DNA of 64,000 nt, taken from assembly GCA_903828665.1 (NCBI GenBank), contig CAIKMZ010000064.1:1-64000 (forward strand), read 5' to 3'. Source of the DNA: an uncultured beta proteobacterium. GTDB lineage: Bacteria > Pseudomonadota > Gammaproteobacteria > Burkholderiales > Burkholderiaceae_C. Both the position numbers and the translations under genes were made by a program. Positions within the stretch are counted from its first letter, which is position 1. Each line of letters opens with the position of its first letter. Below are positions 29,833 through 38,372 of this stretch, piece by piece. Under the pieces are notes generated by a model that worked only from the letters and a program-made list of their open reading frames with translations, searched no databases and was not told the DNA's origin.

Positions 29833-30975
29833 TCAGCCGCGGTAGTAGCGTGTCGGCACGAAGGGCATGGCCACCACTTCCATCGGCACCGGCTTGCCGC
29901 GAACGATGGCGTTGATGCGCGTGCCCAGCGCGGTAAACGCGGGCGGCACATAGCCCATGGCAACGGGCTTGTCGATGGTGGGGCCGAGCAGGCCGCTGGT
30001 GACTTCACCGATGCGCTGGCCCGACAGGTCCTGCAGTTCGGTGTGCTCGCGCACCGGCACGCGCTCCAGCGCCATCAGGCCGACGCGCTTGCGCGGCACG
30101 GCAGCGCCCGCCGCGAGTTGCGCCAGAATCTTGGCAGCACCGGGGAAGCCGCCGGCACGGGCGCCGTCGGCGCGCCGCACCTTCTGCATGGCCCAGCCGA
30201 GCGCGGCCTCGACCGGCGTCGTGCTGTTGTCGATGTCGTTGCCGTACAGCGGCAGACCGGCTTCCAGGCGCAGCGAGTTGCGCGCGCCCAGGCCGATCGG
30301 TTTGACTTCGGGCTGCGCCAGCAGCACCTTGGCCAGCGCCTGCGCTTGCGATTCATGCACCGAGATCTCGAAGCCGTCTTCGCCGGTGTAGCCGCTGCGC
30401 GTCAGGAACACCTCGATGCGCTGTGCGCCGGCCTGCACCGTGAAGTTGCCGCCAGTCATGAAGACGAGCTTTTCCACGCCTGGCGCCAGGCGCGACAAGG
30501 CATTGACGGCCTGCGGCCCCTGCAGCGCGAGCAGCGCGCGCTCGGGCATCGGGATGACCTGGCAGCGTGTGCCGATCTTGGCCTGGATGTGGGCGATGTC
30601 GCCGACCTTGCAGGCGCCATTCACGATGACGAAGATGTCGCTCTCACGCTTGAAGAACATCAGGTCGTCGATGATGCCGCCGTCATCGTTGAGCAGCAGG
30701 CCGTAGCGCTGCTTGCCCACGGGCAGGTCGATCACGTCGACCGGGATCAGGCTCTCGAACGCGGCTGCGGCATCCGGCCCAACCAGGCGCAACTGGCCCA
30801 TGTGCGAGACGTCGAACAGGCCCGCAGCATTGCGGGTGTGGTGGTGCTCGGCCATCAGGCCGGCCGGGTATTGCACCGGCATCGAGTAGCCGGCAAAGGG
30901 AACCATGCGCGCACCGAGTTCGATGTGCAGGTCGTTGAGCGGTGTGAGCAAGAGACTGTCGGGCGGGGTGGCCAT
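29833..30975 (-). CDS. gcvT: Aminomethyltransferase, T protein
   Basis: 380 aa GcvT-like, immediately upstream of gcvH. Confidence 0.96.
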   Translation of the reverse strand: MATPPDSLLLTPLNDLHIELGARMVPFAGYSMPVQYPAGLMAEHHHTRNAAGLFDVSHMGQLRLVGPDAAAAFESLIPVDVIDLPVGKQRYGLLLNDDGGIIDDLMFFKRESDIFVIVNGACKVGDIAHIQAKIGTRCQVIPMPERALLALQGPQAVNALSRLAPGVEKLVFMTGGNFTVQAGAQRIEVFLTRSGYTGEDGFEISVHESQAQALAKVLLAQPEVKPIGLGARNSLRLEAGLPLYGNDIDNSTTPVEAALGWAMQKVRRADGARAGGFPGAAKILAQLAAGAAVPRKRVGLMALERVPVREHTELQDLSGQRIGEVTSGLLGPTIDKPVAMGYVPPAFTALGTRINAIVRGKPVPMEVVAMPFVPTRYYRG

Positions 30976-31034
30976 GGGCGAACTCCAACAAGGGGCAAGT
31001 CAATATCCATGGCCGAAACCATGGGCTGCCCCCG

Positions 31035-31254
31035 CTGTCCGCTTTACCTGAGAGATTCGCCTGCGTTGCAGGGTTGCTCCTTCGGTGGATCAAGGGCTGC
31101 GTTGCGCGCGGCCTTGGCCTCTCTCCAGTGGGGAAACGCCTGGCGCTGCTGTACGCCGCCAGGGTCTGTCAGTCCTTTTGCCTGAGCGTTCAAACCGCTG
31201 CAATCAGCCGTTCTGCGCCTTCGGCGGCCACCTCAGGGGTGGCTCTCTCCTGAC
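31035..31254 (-). ncRNA. Tandem glycine riboswitch upstream of gcvTHP
   Basis: Minus strand: gtcaggagagagccacccc...gccgaaggcgca...aacgctcaggcaaaaggactgacag, then actggagagaggcc...ccaccgaaggagcaa...gaatctctcaggtaaagcggacag; two consecutive aptamers. Confidence 0.93.
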
Positions 31255-31272
31255 GGTGTCGATTCTACCCGC

Positions 31273-32967
31273 TTACATCCCGGCGTAATTCGGTCCGCCG
31301 CCGCCCTCTGGCGTGACCCAGACGATGTTTTGCGTAGGGTCCTTGATGTCGCAGGTCTTGCAGTGCACGCAGTTGGCCGCGTTGATCTGCAGTTGGTCGT
31401 TGTTGTCGGCGTCCTTGATGAACTCGTAGACGCCGGCGGGGCAGTAGCGCGCCTCGGGACCTGCGTATTTCGCGAGGTTGATCGACACCGGCACGCTCGC
31501 ATCCCTGAGCGTCAGGTGCGCCGGCTGATTCTCTTCATGGTTGACGTTGCTGATGAAGACGCTCGAGAGGCGGTCGAATGTCAGCTTGCCGTCGGGTTTC
31601 GGGTACTCGATCGGTTCGCACTCTGCAGCCGGCTTCAGGTAGGCGTAGTCGGGCTTGTCACGGTGGATCGTCCACGGCATGTTGCCGCCCAGGCCGAACT
31701 GCTCGAAGCCGTTCATCACGGTGCCGATGCGCAGGCCGTACTTGAACCAGGCCTTGAAGTTGCGCGACTTGTTGAGCTCGGTGTAGACCCAGCTGGCCTC
31801 AAAGGCTTCCGGATAGGCGCTGAGTTCGTCATGCGCGCGTCCGGCGGTCACCGCATCGTAGGCGGCCTCGGCCGCCAGCATGCCGGTCTTGATCGCGGTG
31901 TGCGTGCCCTTGATGCGGCTCACGTTGAGGAAGCCCGCTTCGCAGCCGATCAGCGCGCCGCCCGGGAACACGGTCTTCGGCAGCGACATCAGGCCGCCGG
32001 CCGTGATGGCGCGCGCGCCGTAGGCCAGGCGCTTGGCCGGCTTGAGGCCCTTGTCCTCGCCTTCGAGGTAGTAGCGGATATTGGGATGCGTCTTCCAGCG
32101 CTGGAATTCCTCGAACGGGCTCAGATAGGCGTTGCTGTAGTTCAGGCCGGTGATGAAACCCAGGGCGATCTTGTTGTCTTCCATGTGGTACAGGAAGGAG
32201 CCGCCATAGGTGCTGTTGTCCATCGGCCAGCCCGCGGTGTGCACCACCAGGCCCGGCTCGTGCCGCGCCGGATCGACTTCCCACAGTTCCTTGATGCCGA
32301 TGCCGTAGCTTTGCGGGTCGCAGCCTTCGTCAAGCTTGTATTTTTCGATGAGCTGGCGGCCCAGGTGGCCGCGCGAGCCTTCTGCAAAGATCGTGTACTT
32401 GGCCAGCAGCTCCATGCCGATCTGGAAGGCCTCGCCCGGTTCGCCTTCCTTGTTGATGCCCATGTTGCCGGTGGCCACGCCCTTGACCGAGCCGTTCTCG
32501 TTATAGAGCACTTCCGCCGCGGGAAAGCCGGGGAAGATCTCCACGCCCAGGCTCTCCGCCTGGGTTGCGAGCCAGCGTGTCAGCGCACCCAGGCTGATGA
32601 TGTAGTTGCCATGGTTCTGGCTGCACTTGGGCAGCATGAAGTTGGGCGTGCGATAAGCCTTGGTCTCGCTCAGGAACATCATCGCTTCATCGGTGACCGG
32701 CTGATTGAGCGGTGCGCCCATGGCCTTCCAGTTGGGGAACAGTTCGTTGAGCGAGATCGGGTCGAGCACCGCGCCCGACAGGATGTGGGCGCCGGGCTCC
32801 GATCCCTTTTCCAGCACGACGACGGAAACGTCCGTGCCTTTCTCGGCGGCCAGCTGCTTGAGCCGGATCGCGGTGGACAGACCGGCAGGGCCGCCGCCGA
32901 CGACGACCACGTCGTACTCCATTGCTTCTCGGGGGCCGAACTGGGACAGAATTTCCTCGTTTGTCAT
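31273..32967 (-). CDS. Electron transfer flavoprotein-ubiquinone oxidoreductase
   Basis: FAD motif VVVVGGGPAGLSTAIRLKQ; C-terminal 4Fe-4S CVHCKTCDIKDPTQNIVWVTPEGGGGP; the 1006-aa ORF is trimmed to the start at 32967. Confidence 0.95.
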   Translation of the reverse strand: MTNEEILSQFGPREAMEYDVVVVGGGPAGLSTAIRLKQLAAEKGTDVSVVVLEKGSEPGAHILSGAVLDPISLNELFPNWKAMGAPLNQPVTDEAMMFLSETKAYRTPNFMLPKCSQNHGNYIISLGALTRWLATQAESLGVEIFPGFPAAEVLYNENGSVKGVATGNMGINKEGEPGEAFQIGMELLAKYTIFAEGSRGHLGRQLIEKYKLDEGCDPQSYGIGIKELWEVDPARHEPGLVVHTAGWPMDNSTYGGSFLYHMEDNKIALGFITGLNYSNAYLSPFEEFQRWKTHPNIRYYLEGEDKGLKPAKRLAYGARAITAGGLMSLPKTVFPGGALIGCEAGFLNVSRIKGTHTAIKTGMLAAEAAYDAVTAGRAHDELSAYPEAFEASWVYTELNKSRNFKAWFKYGLRIGTVMNGFEQFGLGGNMPWTIHRDKPDYAYLKPAAECEPIEYPKPDGKLTFDRLSSVFISNVNHEENQPAHLTLRDASVPVSINLAKYAGPEARYCPAGVYEFIKDADNNDQLQINAANCVHCKTCDIKDPTQNIVWVTPEGGGGPNYAGM

Positions 32968-33102
32968 GGGTTTTCTCGCTTGATAATGGGAGCCTGGTTC
33001 CGAAGGGGACCGCGACCGGGGATTGTCGAACGCGTGACTGATTTTATGCGTTGAATTGACATAATCCCGTGGTCGATCTTTCAATTCATGGAGACTCTCG
33101 TA

Positions 33103-33885
33103 ATGGCTTACAGCATTGATCTTTCCGGCCGGGTGGCCTTTGTCACCGGTGCTTCCAGTGGTTTGGGCGCGCAGTTCGCCAAGACCCTGTCCCGCGCCGG
33201 TGCCGCTGTGGTGCTGGCGAGTCGCCGTGTCGAGCGGCTCAAGGATTTGCGCGCTGAAATTGACGGCGAGGGCGGTGACGCGCACGTCATCGAACTCGAT
33301 GTGACCGACATCGACTCCATCAAGTCCGCCGTCGCGCACGCCGAGACGGAAGTCGGCTCGATCGACATCCTGGTCAACAACTCGGGGGTCAGCACGACGC
33401 AGCGCATCCAGGACGTCGCCGAGGAAGATTACGACTTCATCTTCGATACCAATGTCAAGGGCGCCTTCTTCGTGGCGCAGGAAGTCGGCAAGCGCATGCT
33501 GGCGCGCGCGCAAGGGTCGGCGCCCGGCACCTACACCGGCGGGCGCATCGTCAACATTGCCTCCATGGGCGGCCTGCGCGTGCTGCCGCAGATCGGCGTC
33601 TATTGCATGAGCAAGTCGGCGGTGGTGCACATGACCAAGGCGATGGCAGCCGAGTGGGGTCGCTTCGGCATCAACGTCAACGCCATCTGTCCGGGCTATA
33701 TCGACACCGAGATCAACCACCACCACTGGCAGACCGAACAGGGCCGCAAGCTGGTGCAGATGCTGCCGCGCCGGCGCCTGGGACAACCGGCAGATCTTGA
33801 TGCCGTGCTGGTGATGCTGTGTTCCGACGAGAGCCGTTTCATCAATGGTGCCGTGATCGCGGCGGACGACGGTTTCGGCGTCTGA
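33103..33885 (+). CDS. SDR family oxidoreductase
   Basis: TGASSGLGAQ, NNSG, YCMSK motifs; ATG at 33103 preceded by GGAG. Confidence 0.93.
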   Translation: MAYSIDLSGRVAFVTGASSGLGAQFAKTLSRAGAAVVLASRRVERLKDLRAEIDGEGGDAHVIELDVTDIDSIKSAVAHAETEVGSIDILVNNSGVSTTQRIQDVAEEDYDFIFDTNVKGAFFVAQEVGKRMLARAQGSAPGTYTGGRIVNIASMGGLRVLPQIGVYCMSKSAVVHMTKAMAAEWGRFGINVNAICPGYIDTEINHHHWQTEQGRKLVQMLPRRRLGQPADLDAVLVMLCSDESRFINGAVIAADDGFGV

Positions 33886-34773
33886 GTGCGTAAGGGGATC
33901 GCCGCGGGGCTCGCGGCCGGCGCGCTCTGGGGCCTGGTGTTTGTGGCGCCGCGCATGACGGCGGGCTTGTCGTCGGTCGATCTGACGGCCGGGCGCTTCG
34001 TCAGCTATGGCGCGATCTCGGCGCTCATGATGGGGCTGCGCACCCGGCCGCTGCCGACGCCGGCGCAAGCCGTTTTCGCGCTCGGCATGAGCGTGCTGGG
34101 CTTCACCGGCTACTACCTGCTGATCGTGCTGGCCGTGCACGACATCGGCACGGCATTGCCGACGCTGATCATCGGCACCATTCCACTGTGGCTGATGCTG
34201 CTGGCCAAGCCGCACGGCCTGCGCTGGCTGGCGCTGGCCCCGGGATTGACCCTGACCGCGGCGGGCCTGCTGTTGATGATGGACATCACGCACGCCGCGT
34301 CCGTCGCGAACGCGAGCGCCTTCTACTGGCGCGGCATCGGCCTGGCGCTGCTGGCGATGCTGAGTTGGACGGTGTTTGCCTTGCTCAATTCAGCCTGGCT
34401 CAAACGCCACCCGGAAGTCGACGCCACGGATTGGGCCAACTGGCTCGGTCTGGCCACCGGTGTCGGCGCGCTGGCCTTGTGGCTGGCGGCGGGAAGCGAC
34501 GCCAGTGTGCTGTTGCGCGTGGACCGGGGCTGGCGCGTGGCGCTGGTTTGCGTTGCCACCGGCATCGGTTCGGCCTGGGGCGCGACCATTTTGTGGAACG
34601 TCGCCAGTCAGCGCCTGAGCGCCAGCCTGTGCGGCCAGTTGATCGTGAGCGAGACGCTGTTCGCGCTGCTTTATTCCTTTGCCTGGGACGGCGTCTGGCC
34701 CGGCGCAATGCAGGCCGCCGCCGCCGTGCTGTTCACGCTCGGCATCATGGCTTCGATCCGGGCACATCAATGA
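33886..34773 (+). CDS. EamA/DMT family transporter
   Basis: Hydrophobic ~10-TM protein; GTG start. Confidence 0.85.
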   Translation: MRKGIAAGLAAGALWGLVFVAPRMTAGLSSVDLTAGRFVSYGAISALMMGLRTRPLPTPAQAVFALGMSVLGFTGYYLLIVLAVHDIGTALPTLIIGTIPLWLMLLAKPHGLRWLALAPGLTLTAAGLLLMMDITHAASVANASAFYWRGIGLALLAMLSWTVFALLNSAWLKRHPEVDATDWANWLGLATGVGALALWLAAGSDASVLLRVDRGWRVALVCVATGIGSAWGATILWNVASQRLSASLCGQLIVSETLFALLYSFAWDGVWPGAMQAAAAVLFTLGIMASIRAHQ

Positions 34774-35777
34774 AGCGGTGGACACAAGGCAACCGCTATC
34801 GCGGCAAGGTGCGGCGCTGGGTTGGCGCATCGGGCTCGCTCAGTGCGCGTCTGGCGGCGGCCGGCTCCACGTTCAGCGTGCAGGTGCTCAACCAGGGCCG
34901 GCAAAGCCTGTACCCGGACGAGGCGCGCGCGCTGGGCCTGGCCGGGCTCGGAGCCGGCTATGTGCGCGAGGTGATCCTGCGTGTGGACGGTGCGGCCGTG
35001 GTTTTCGCGCGCAGCGCCACGCGGCAGCCGCAGTCGCTCGGTCCGTGGCGCTCGCTGCGCGGGCTCGGCACCAGGCCGCTCGCCGACGTGCTGTTCCGGC
35101 GCGCCGGCATTGCGCGCCGGCCGCTGCAATTCGCCGGCCTCACGCCGGTCGATCCGCTGCACAAGCATGTGGCCCGGCGCTGGCAGCAGGCGGCGGGCGA
35201 AGCGCTGGCCGTTCGGGCCCTGCCGGCGCGGCGCTCGGTGTTTGTGCGCCGCGGCGCGCCGCTGCTGGTGATGGAAGTGTTTTCGGCGCCGCACGCGCCC
35301 TGGTGCTGGCCGACGCCGCGCCCTGAATCTGTCAAACGTCTTGTTTTGAGGAACAACATGAAGATCGAGATCCCCGAAAAGAAGAAACTGGTCTACGAGA
35401 TGATCATCCCGATCCGCTGGGGCGACATGGATGCGATGAACCACCTCAACAACGGAAGCTATTTCCGCTATCTCGAGACCTGCCGCATCGACTGGATGTG
35501 TTCACTCGGTTTTCAACCCGACCCGCGCGGCGAAGGCATGGTCATCGTCAACGCCCTCTGCAATTTCTACCGGCAGCTCGAATACCCGGGTGATGTGCTG
35601 ATGAAGATGTACGTCAGCGACCCGGGCCGCACGACGTTCGAGACTTGGGGCACGATGGAGCGCGCCGAGAACCCCGGCCTGATCCACGCCGCCGGCGGCG
35701 CGACCACCATGTGGATCGATTATTCGAAACAGAAATCCAGCGACTTGCCGGACTGGCTGCGCGCCCTGGTGAGCTGA
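34770..35777 (+). CDS. Open frame: chorismate-lyase (UbiC)-like N-terminus continuous with a 4HBT-type acyl-CoA thioesterase (alternative start 35358)
   Basis: MKRWTQGNRYRGKVRRWVG...HAPWCWPTPRP is UbiC-like; MKIEIPEKKKLVYEMIIPIRWGDMDAMNHLNNGSYFRYLE is 4HBT hot-dog. Same frame with no stop; internal GAGG-aacaac-ATG at 35358. Confidence 0.75.
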   Translation: MKRWTQGNRYRGKVRRWVGASGSLSARLAAAGSTFSVQVLNQGRQSLYPDEARALGLAGLGAGYVREVILRVDGAAVVFARSATRQPQSLGPWRSLRGLGTRPLADVLFRRAGIARRPLQFAGLTPVDPLHKHVARRWQQAAGEALAVRALPARRSVFVRRGAPLLVMEVFSAPHAPWCWPTPRPESVKRLVLRNNMKIEIPEKKKLVYEMIIPIRWGDMDAMNHLNNGSYFRYLETCRIDWMCSLGFQPDPRGEGMVIVNALCNFYRQLEYPGDVLMKMYVSDPGRTTFETWGTMERAENPGLIHAAGGATTMWIDYSKQKSSDLPDWLRALVS

Positions 35778-35778
35778 G

Positions 35779-36351
35779 CTATTTCACCTTCGGCACGCGC
35801 CCCATCAGGTAGAACTCGGGGTTGGGCAGCATGTTGCTGAAGGATGCCATGCGGTTGGACAGGCCGAAGAAGGCCGTGATCGCGGCGATGTCCCAGGCGT
35901 CCTCGTCGCTGAAGCCGTGCGCCTGCAGCGCGGCAAAGTCTTCGTCGCCGATCTCGTCGGACTTCAGGCAGACCTTGAGTGCGAAGTCGAGCATGGCGCG
36001 CTGGCGCGGCGTGATGTCGGCCTTGCGGTGGTTCACGGCCACCTGATCGGCGACCAGTGGCTTCTTCTCGTAGATGCGCAGGATGGCACCGTGCGCGATC
36101 ACGCAGTACAGGCATTTGTTGGCGGCGCTGGTCGTGGTGACGATCATCTCGCGGTCGCCCTTGGACAGGCCCGAGTCTTCCTTGAGCATCAGGGCGTCGT
36201 GGTAGGCAAAGAAGGCGCGCCATTCGGCGGGCCGGCGCGCCAGCGCCAGAAAAACGTTGGGCACAAAGCCCGATTTGGCCTGCACTTCGAGGATTTTGGT
36301 GCGGATGTCGTCGGGCAGGTCCTTGAGTTCCGGAAGCGGGTAGCGGGCCAT
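35779..36351 (-). CDS. Peroxidase-related / AhpD-like (carboxymuconolactone decarboxylase fold) protein
   Basis: MARYPLPELKDLPDDIRTKILEVQAKSGFVPNVFLALARRP; CLYCVIAH motif. Confidence 0.88.
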   Translation of the reverse strand: MARYPLPELKDLPDDIRTKILEVQAKSGFVPNVFLALARRPAEWRAFFAYHDALMLKEDSGLSKGDREMIVTTTSAANKCLYCVIAHGAILRIYEKKPLVADQVAVNHRKADITPRQRAMLDFALKVCLKSDEIGDEDFAALQAHGFSDEDAWDIAAITAFFGLSNRMASFSNMLPNPEFYLMGRVPKVK

Positions 36352-36358
36352 GGTGACT

Positions 36359-36665
36359 TATATGGATGCCTCCCGGGTAGCAAGAAGAATTTGTGTCGTG
36401 TTGCGAAGAAGTCGGCTGCTCACTTATATCCGGCCTTGATTGCGTGGTCCGCCTGATTTCCCAGACTCGCCCGCTGGCCCCGATGCATATCCGCTGACAA
36501 GCGCCTCATCTCCTGGATCGGACTGTTTATGTCCTTGCCACCATGCAGGTTTAGCTCGCCCCGGTCTGACCTGTTTCACATCACTTCACTCTTTACTGCC
36601 TCACTACCCTACAAAGACTGACCATATCCTTTCAAAGGTTGGTTGATAAAGTGGCTTTTTGTTTG
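36359..36665 (-). other. Long non-coding end 3' of the transposase; candidate bridge RNA/seekRNA region
   Basis: About 305 nt with no plausible ORF between transposase stop and element end; IS1111-group elements are reported to carry their guide RNA on this side. Confidence 0.45.
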
Positions 36666-37742
36666 TCATGCCGCAAGCGGTCTGACGCTCTTGAAGCCCC
36701 GTTGGTAATCTTGATCTTTGGCCGTTACGGCCCAAATTGTTCGTGCCATCTTGGCCGCCTGCGCCACGATTACTACGCTGGCTGGTCTGCGCGCCTTGAT
36801 TTGCTCCAGCCACGGGCCGCGCTCTTTGGCATGGGCCAGGACACTTCGGGCTCCGTGAATAAGCAGGGTGCGCATGTAGGTGTCACCGCGCTTGGAGATG
36901 CCCCCCAGGCGGACTTTGCCGCCTGTACCTGTTTGCTTGGGCACCAATCCCAGCCAGGCGCAGAATTCACGCCCGGACTTGAAGGCGCTGGCCTCACCCA
37001 TGGTGGCTATTGCCGCCGTGGCCGTGAGCAAGCCCACTCCGGGGATTTGGGCGATGCGCTGCATTTGCGGGTCTGCCTTGAGTTGCAGTCCCAGGCGTTT
37101 CTCAATGGCGAGCATGTCCTCGCTCATGGCCTTGATGCGTGCGACTTGTTCGCGCAGGCTGTCTCTGAGCATTTGTGGCAGTTGCACTGCGAGCTCTTCC
37201 AATGTCTGCTCAATGTCTTTGAACAAAGCTTTTTGCCCTTGGACAAAAGTGACACCGAATTCGTACAGCAACCCGCGCAAAGCATTGGTCTGCATGGTGC
37301 GCATCTTCATCAGGAGCTCGCGTTGGCGGTGCAGGGTGAGCGTGGCTTGCTGCGCTGCGGTCTTGATACCGACAAACTTAACGCCCGGCTGCTGCACCGC
37401 CAGCCAGATGGCTCGGGCGTCCGTCGCATCGGTCTTGTTGCCACTCACAAAGGGGCGAACAATCTTGGCGTGCAATAGCCGCACGCTGTGGCCTTGGGCG
37501 CTGAGCTCGCGGGCCCAGTGGTGTGCTCCGCCACAGGCCTCGATCGCAATCAGGCAAGGCTGTTTATTGGCAAAGTGCTCCAGAACCTTGGCACGTTTGA
37601 TCTGCACGTTGACGATTTCACCCGTGCCCATATCCACCGTGTGCAGTTGAAACACGTGTTTGGCGATGTCCAGCCCAATGACTTGCATGCCATTTACGGT
37701 GCCGATGATTTGTCCTGCGCTCATTCCTGTATTACGATTCAT
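36666..37742 (-). CDS. IS110-family transposase (DEDD/RuvC-like with transposase_20 domain)
   Basis: MQVIGLDIAKHVFQLHTVD...IEACGGAHHWARELSAQGHSVRLLHAKIVRPFVSGNKTDATDARAI...IPGVGLLTATAAIATMG; start set at 37742. Confidence 0.95.
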   Translation of the reverse strand: MNRNTGMSAGQIIGTVNGMQVIGLDIAKHVFQLHTVDMGTGEIVNVQIKRAKVLEHFANKQPCLIAIEACGGAHHWARELSAQGHSVRLLHAKIVRPFVSGNKTDATDARAIWLAVQQPGVKFVGIKTAAQQATLTLHRQRELLMKMRTMQTNALRGLLYEFGVTFVQGQKALFKDIEQTLEELAVQLPQMLRDSLREQVARIKAMSEDMLAIEKRLGLQLKADPQMQRIAQIPGVGLLTATAAIATMGEASAFKSGREFCAWLGLVPKQTGTGGKVRLGGISKRGDTYMRTLLIHGARSVLAHAKERGPWLEQIKARRPASVVIVAQAAKMARTIWAVTAKDQDYQRGFKSVRPLAA

Positions 37743-37824
37743 GGCGGATCCTCTATGGTGTTTGTGAAAACTGCTGTTTATCACGCCTGGGCACTTTGAT
37801 GCCGTATCCATCAGAGGATCCACC
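37743..37824 (-). other. Long inverted repeat pairing with the transposase ribosome-binding site
   Basis: ggcggatcctctatgg (37743-37758) and ccatcagaggatccacc (37808-37824); near-perfect 16-bp pairing with one bulge. Confidence 0.7.
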
Positions 37825-37994
37825 TCGATTGCTCGAAGTCTCGCTTCCTGATAGACGGCTGTTCATGCTCTTGGCGTTCAGCGGTCTCAATTCCTTGCCC
37901 GTGGGCAGGGAGGCATCCATAGCATCTGCTGATTGTTCGTATTTGCCATTATGCTGTGCCATTCTGAAAGCACGATCAAGCGACAATCCCCAAC

Positions 37995-38372
37995 ATGAAC
38001 TCACAATTTGACAAAGGCCTGGCGCGGCGCAAGCAGGTCATGGGCGAAGATTTCGTGGCCAATGCCTTCGGCAAGGCCACCGATTTCACGCTGCCGATGC
38101 AGCACTACATCACGAAGAACGCCTGGGGCGATGTCTGGCAGCGCGAGGGGCTCGATCTGAAGACGCGCAGCCTGATCACGGTGGCCATGCTGACCGCGCT
38201 GGGCAAGCAGCACGAGCTCAAGGGCCATGTGCGCGGTGCGCTGAACAATGGCGCCAGCGTCGCTGAAATTCAGGAAGTGCTGCTGCATGCCAGCATCTAT
38301 TGCGGCGTGCCGTCGGCGGTCGAGGCCTTTCGTTCGGCGGCGGAAGTCGTCGACGGCCCCGGCAAAGCATGA
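37995..38372 (+). CDS. Carboxymuconolactone decarboxylase family protein (PcaC-like)
   Basis: MNSQFDKGLARRKQVMGEDFVANAFGKATDFTLPMQ...AMLTALGKQHELKGHVRGALNNG. Confidence 0.9.
   Translation: MNSQFDKGLARRKQVMGEDFVANAFGKATDFTLPMQHYITKNAWGDVWQREGLDLKTRSLITVAMLTALGKQHELKGHVRGALNNGASVAEIQEVLLHASIYCGVPSAVEAFRSAAEVVDGPGKA

Larger units (their letters stand above)
36357..37927 (-). mobile_element. Complete IS110-family, IS1111-group-like insertion sequence
   Basis: Transposase plus subterminal IRs TATGGATGCCTCCC (36361-36374) and GGGAGGCATCCATA (37908-37921), 2 nt and 4 nt inside a CT dinucleotide at 36357-36358 and 37926-37927. Confidence 0.85.

Noticed and set aside
32968-34293. N-terminal extension of the ETF-QO ORF
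   Set aside because: Antisense to the SDR gene and the start of the EamA gene; genuine start MTNEEILSQFGPREAMEYDVVVVGGGPAG at 32967.
36375-36500. Outward promoter in the IS end (tataag-like -10)
   Set aside because: A TATAAG-like word is present on the minus strand but no convincing -35 at proper spacing.
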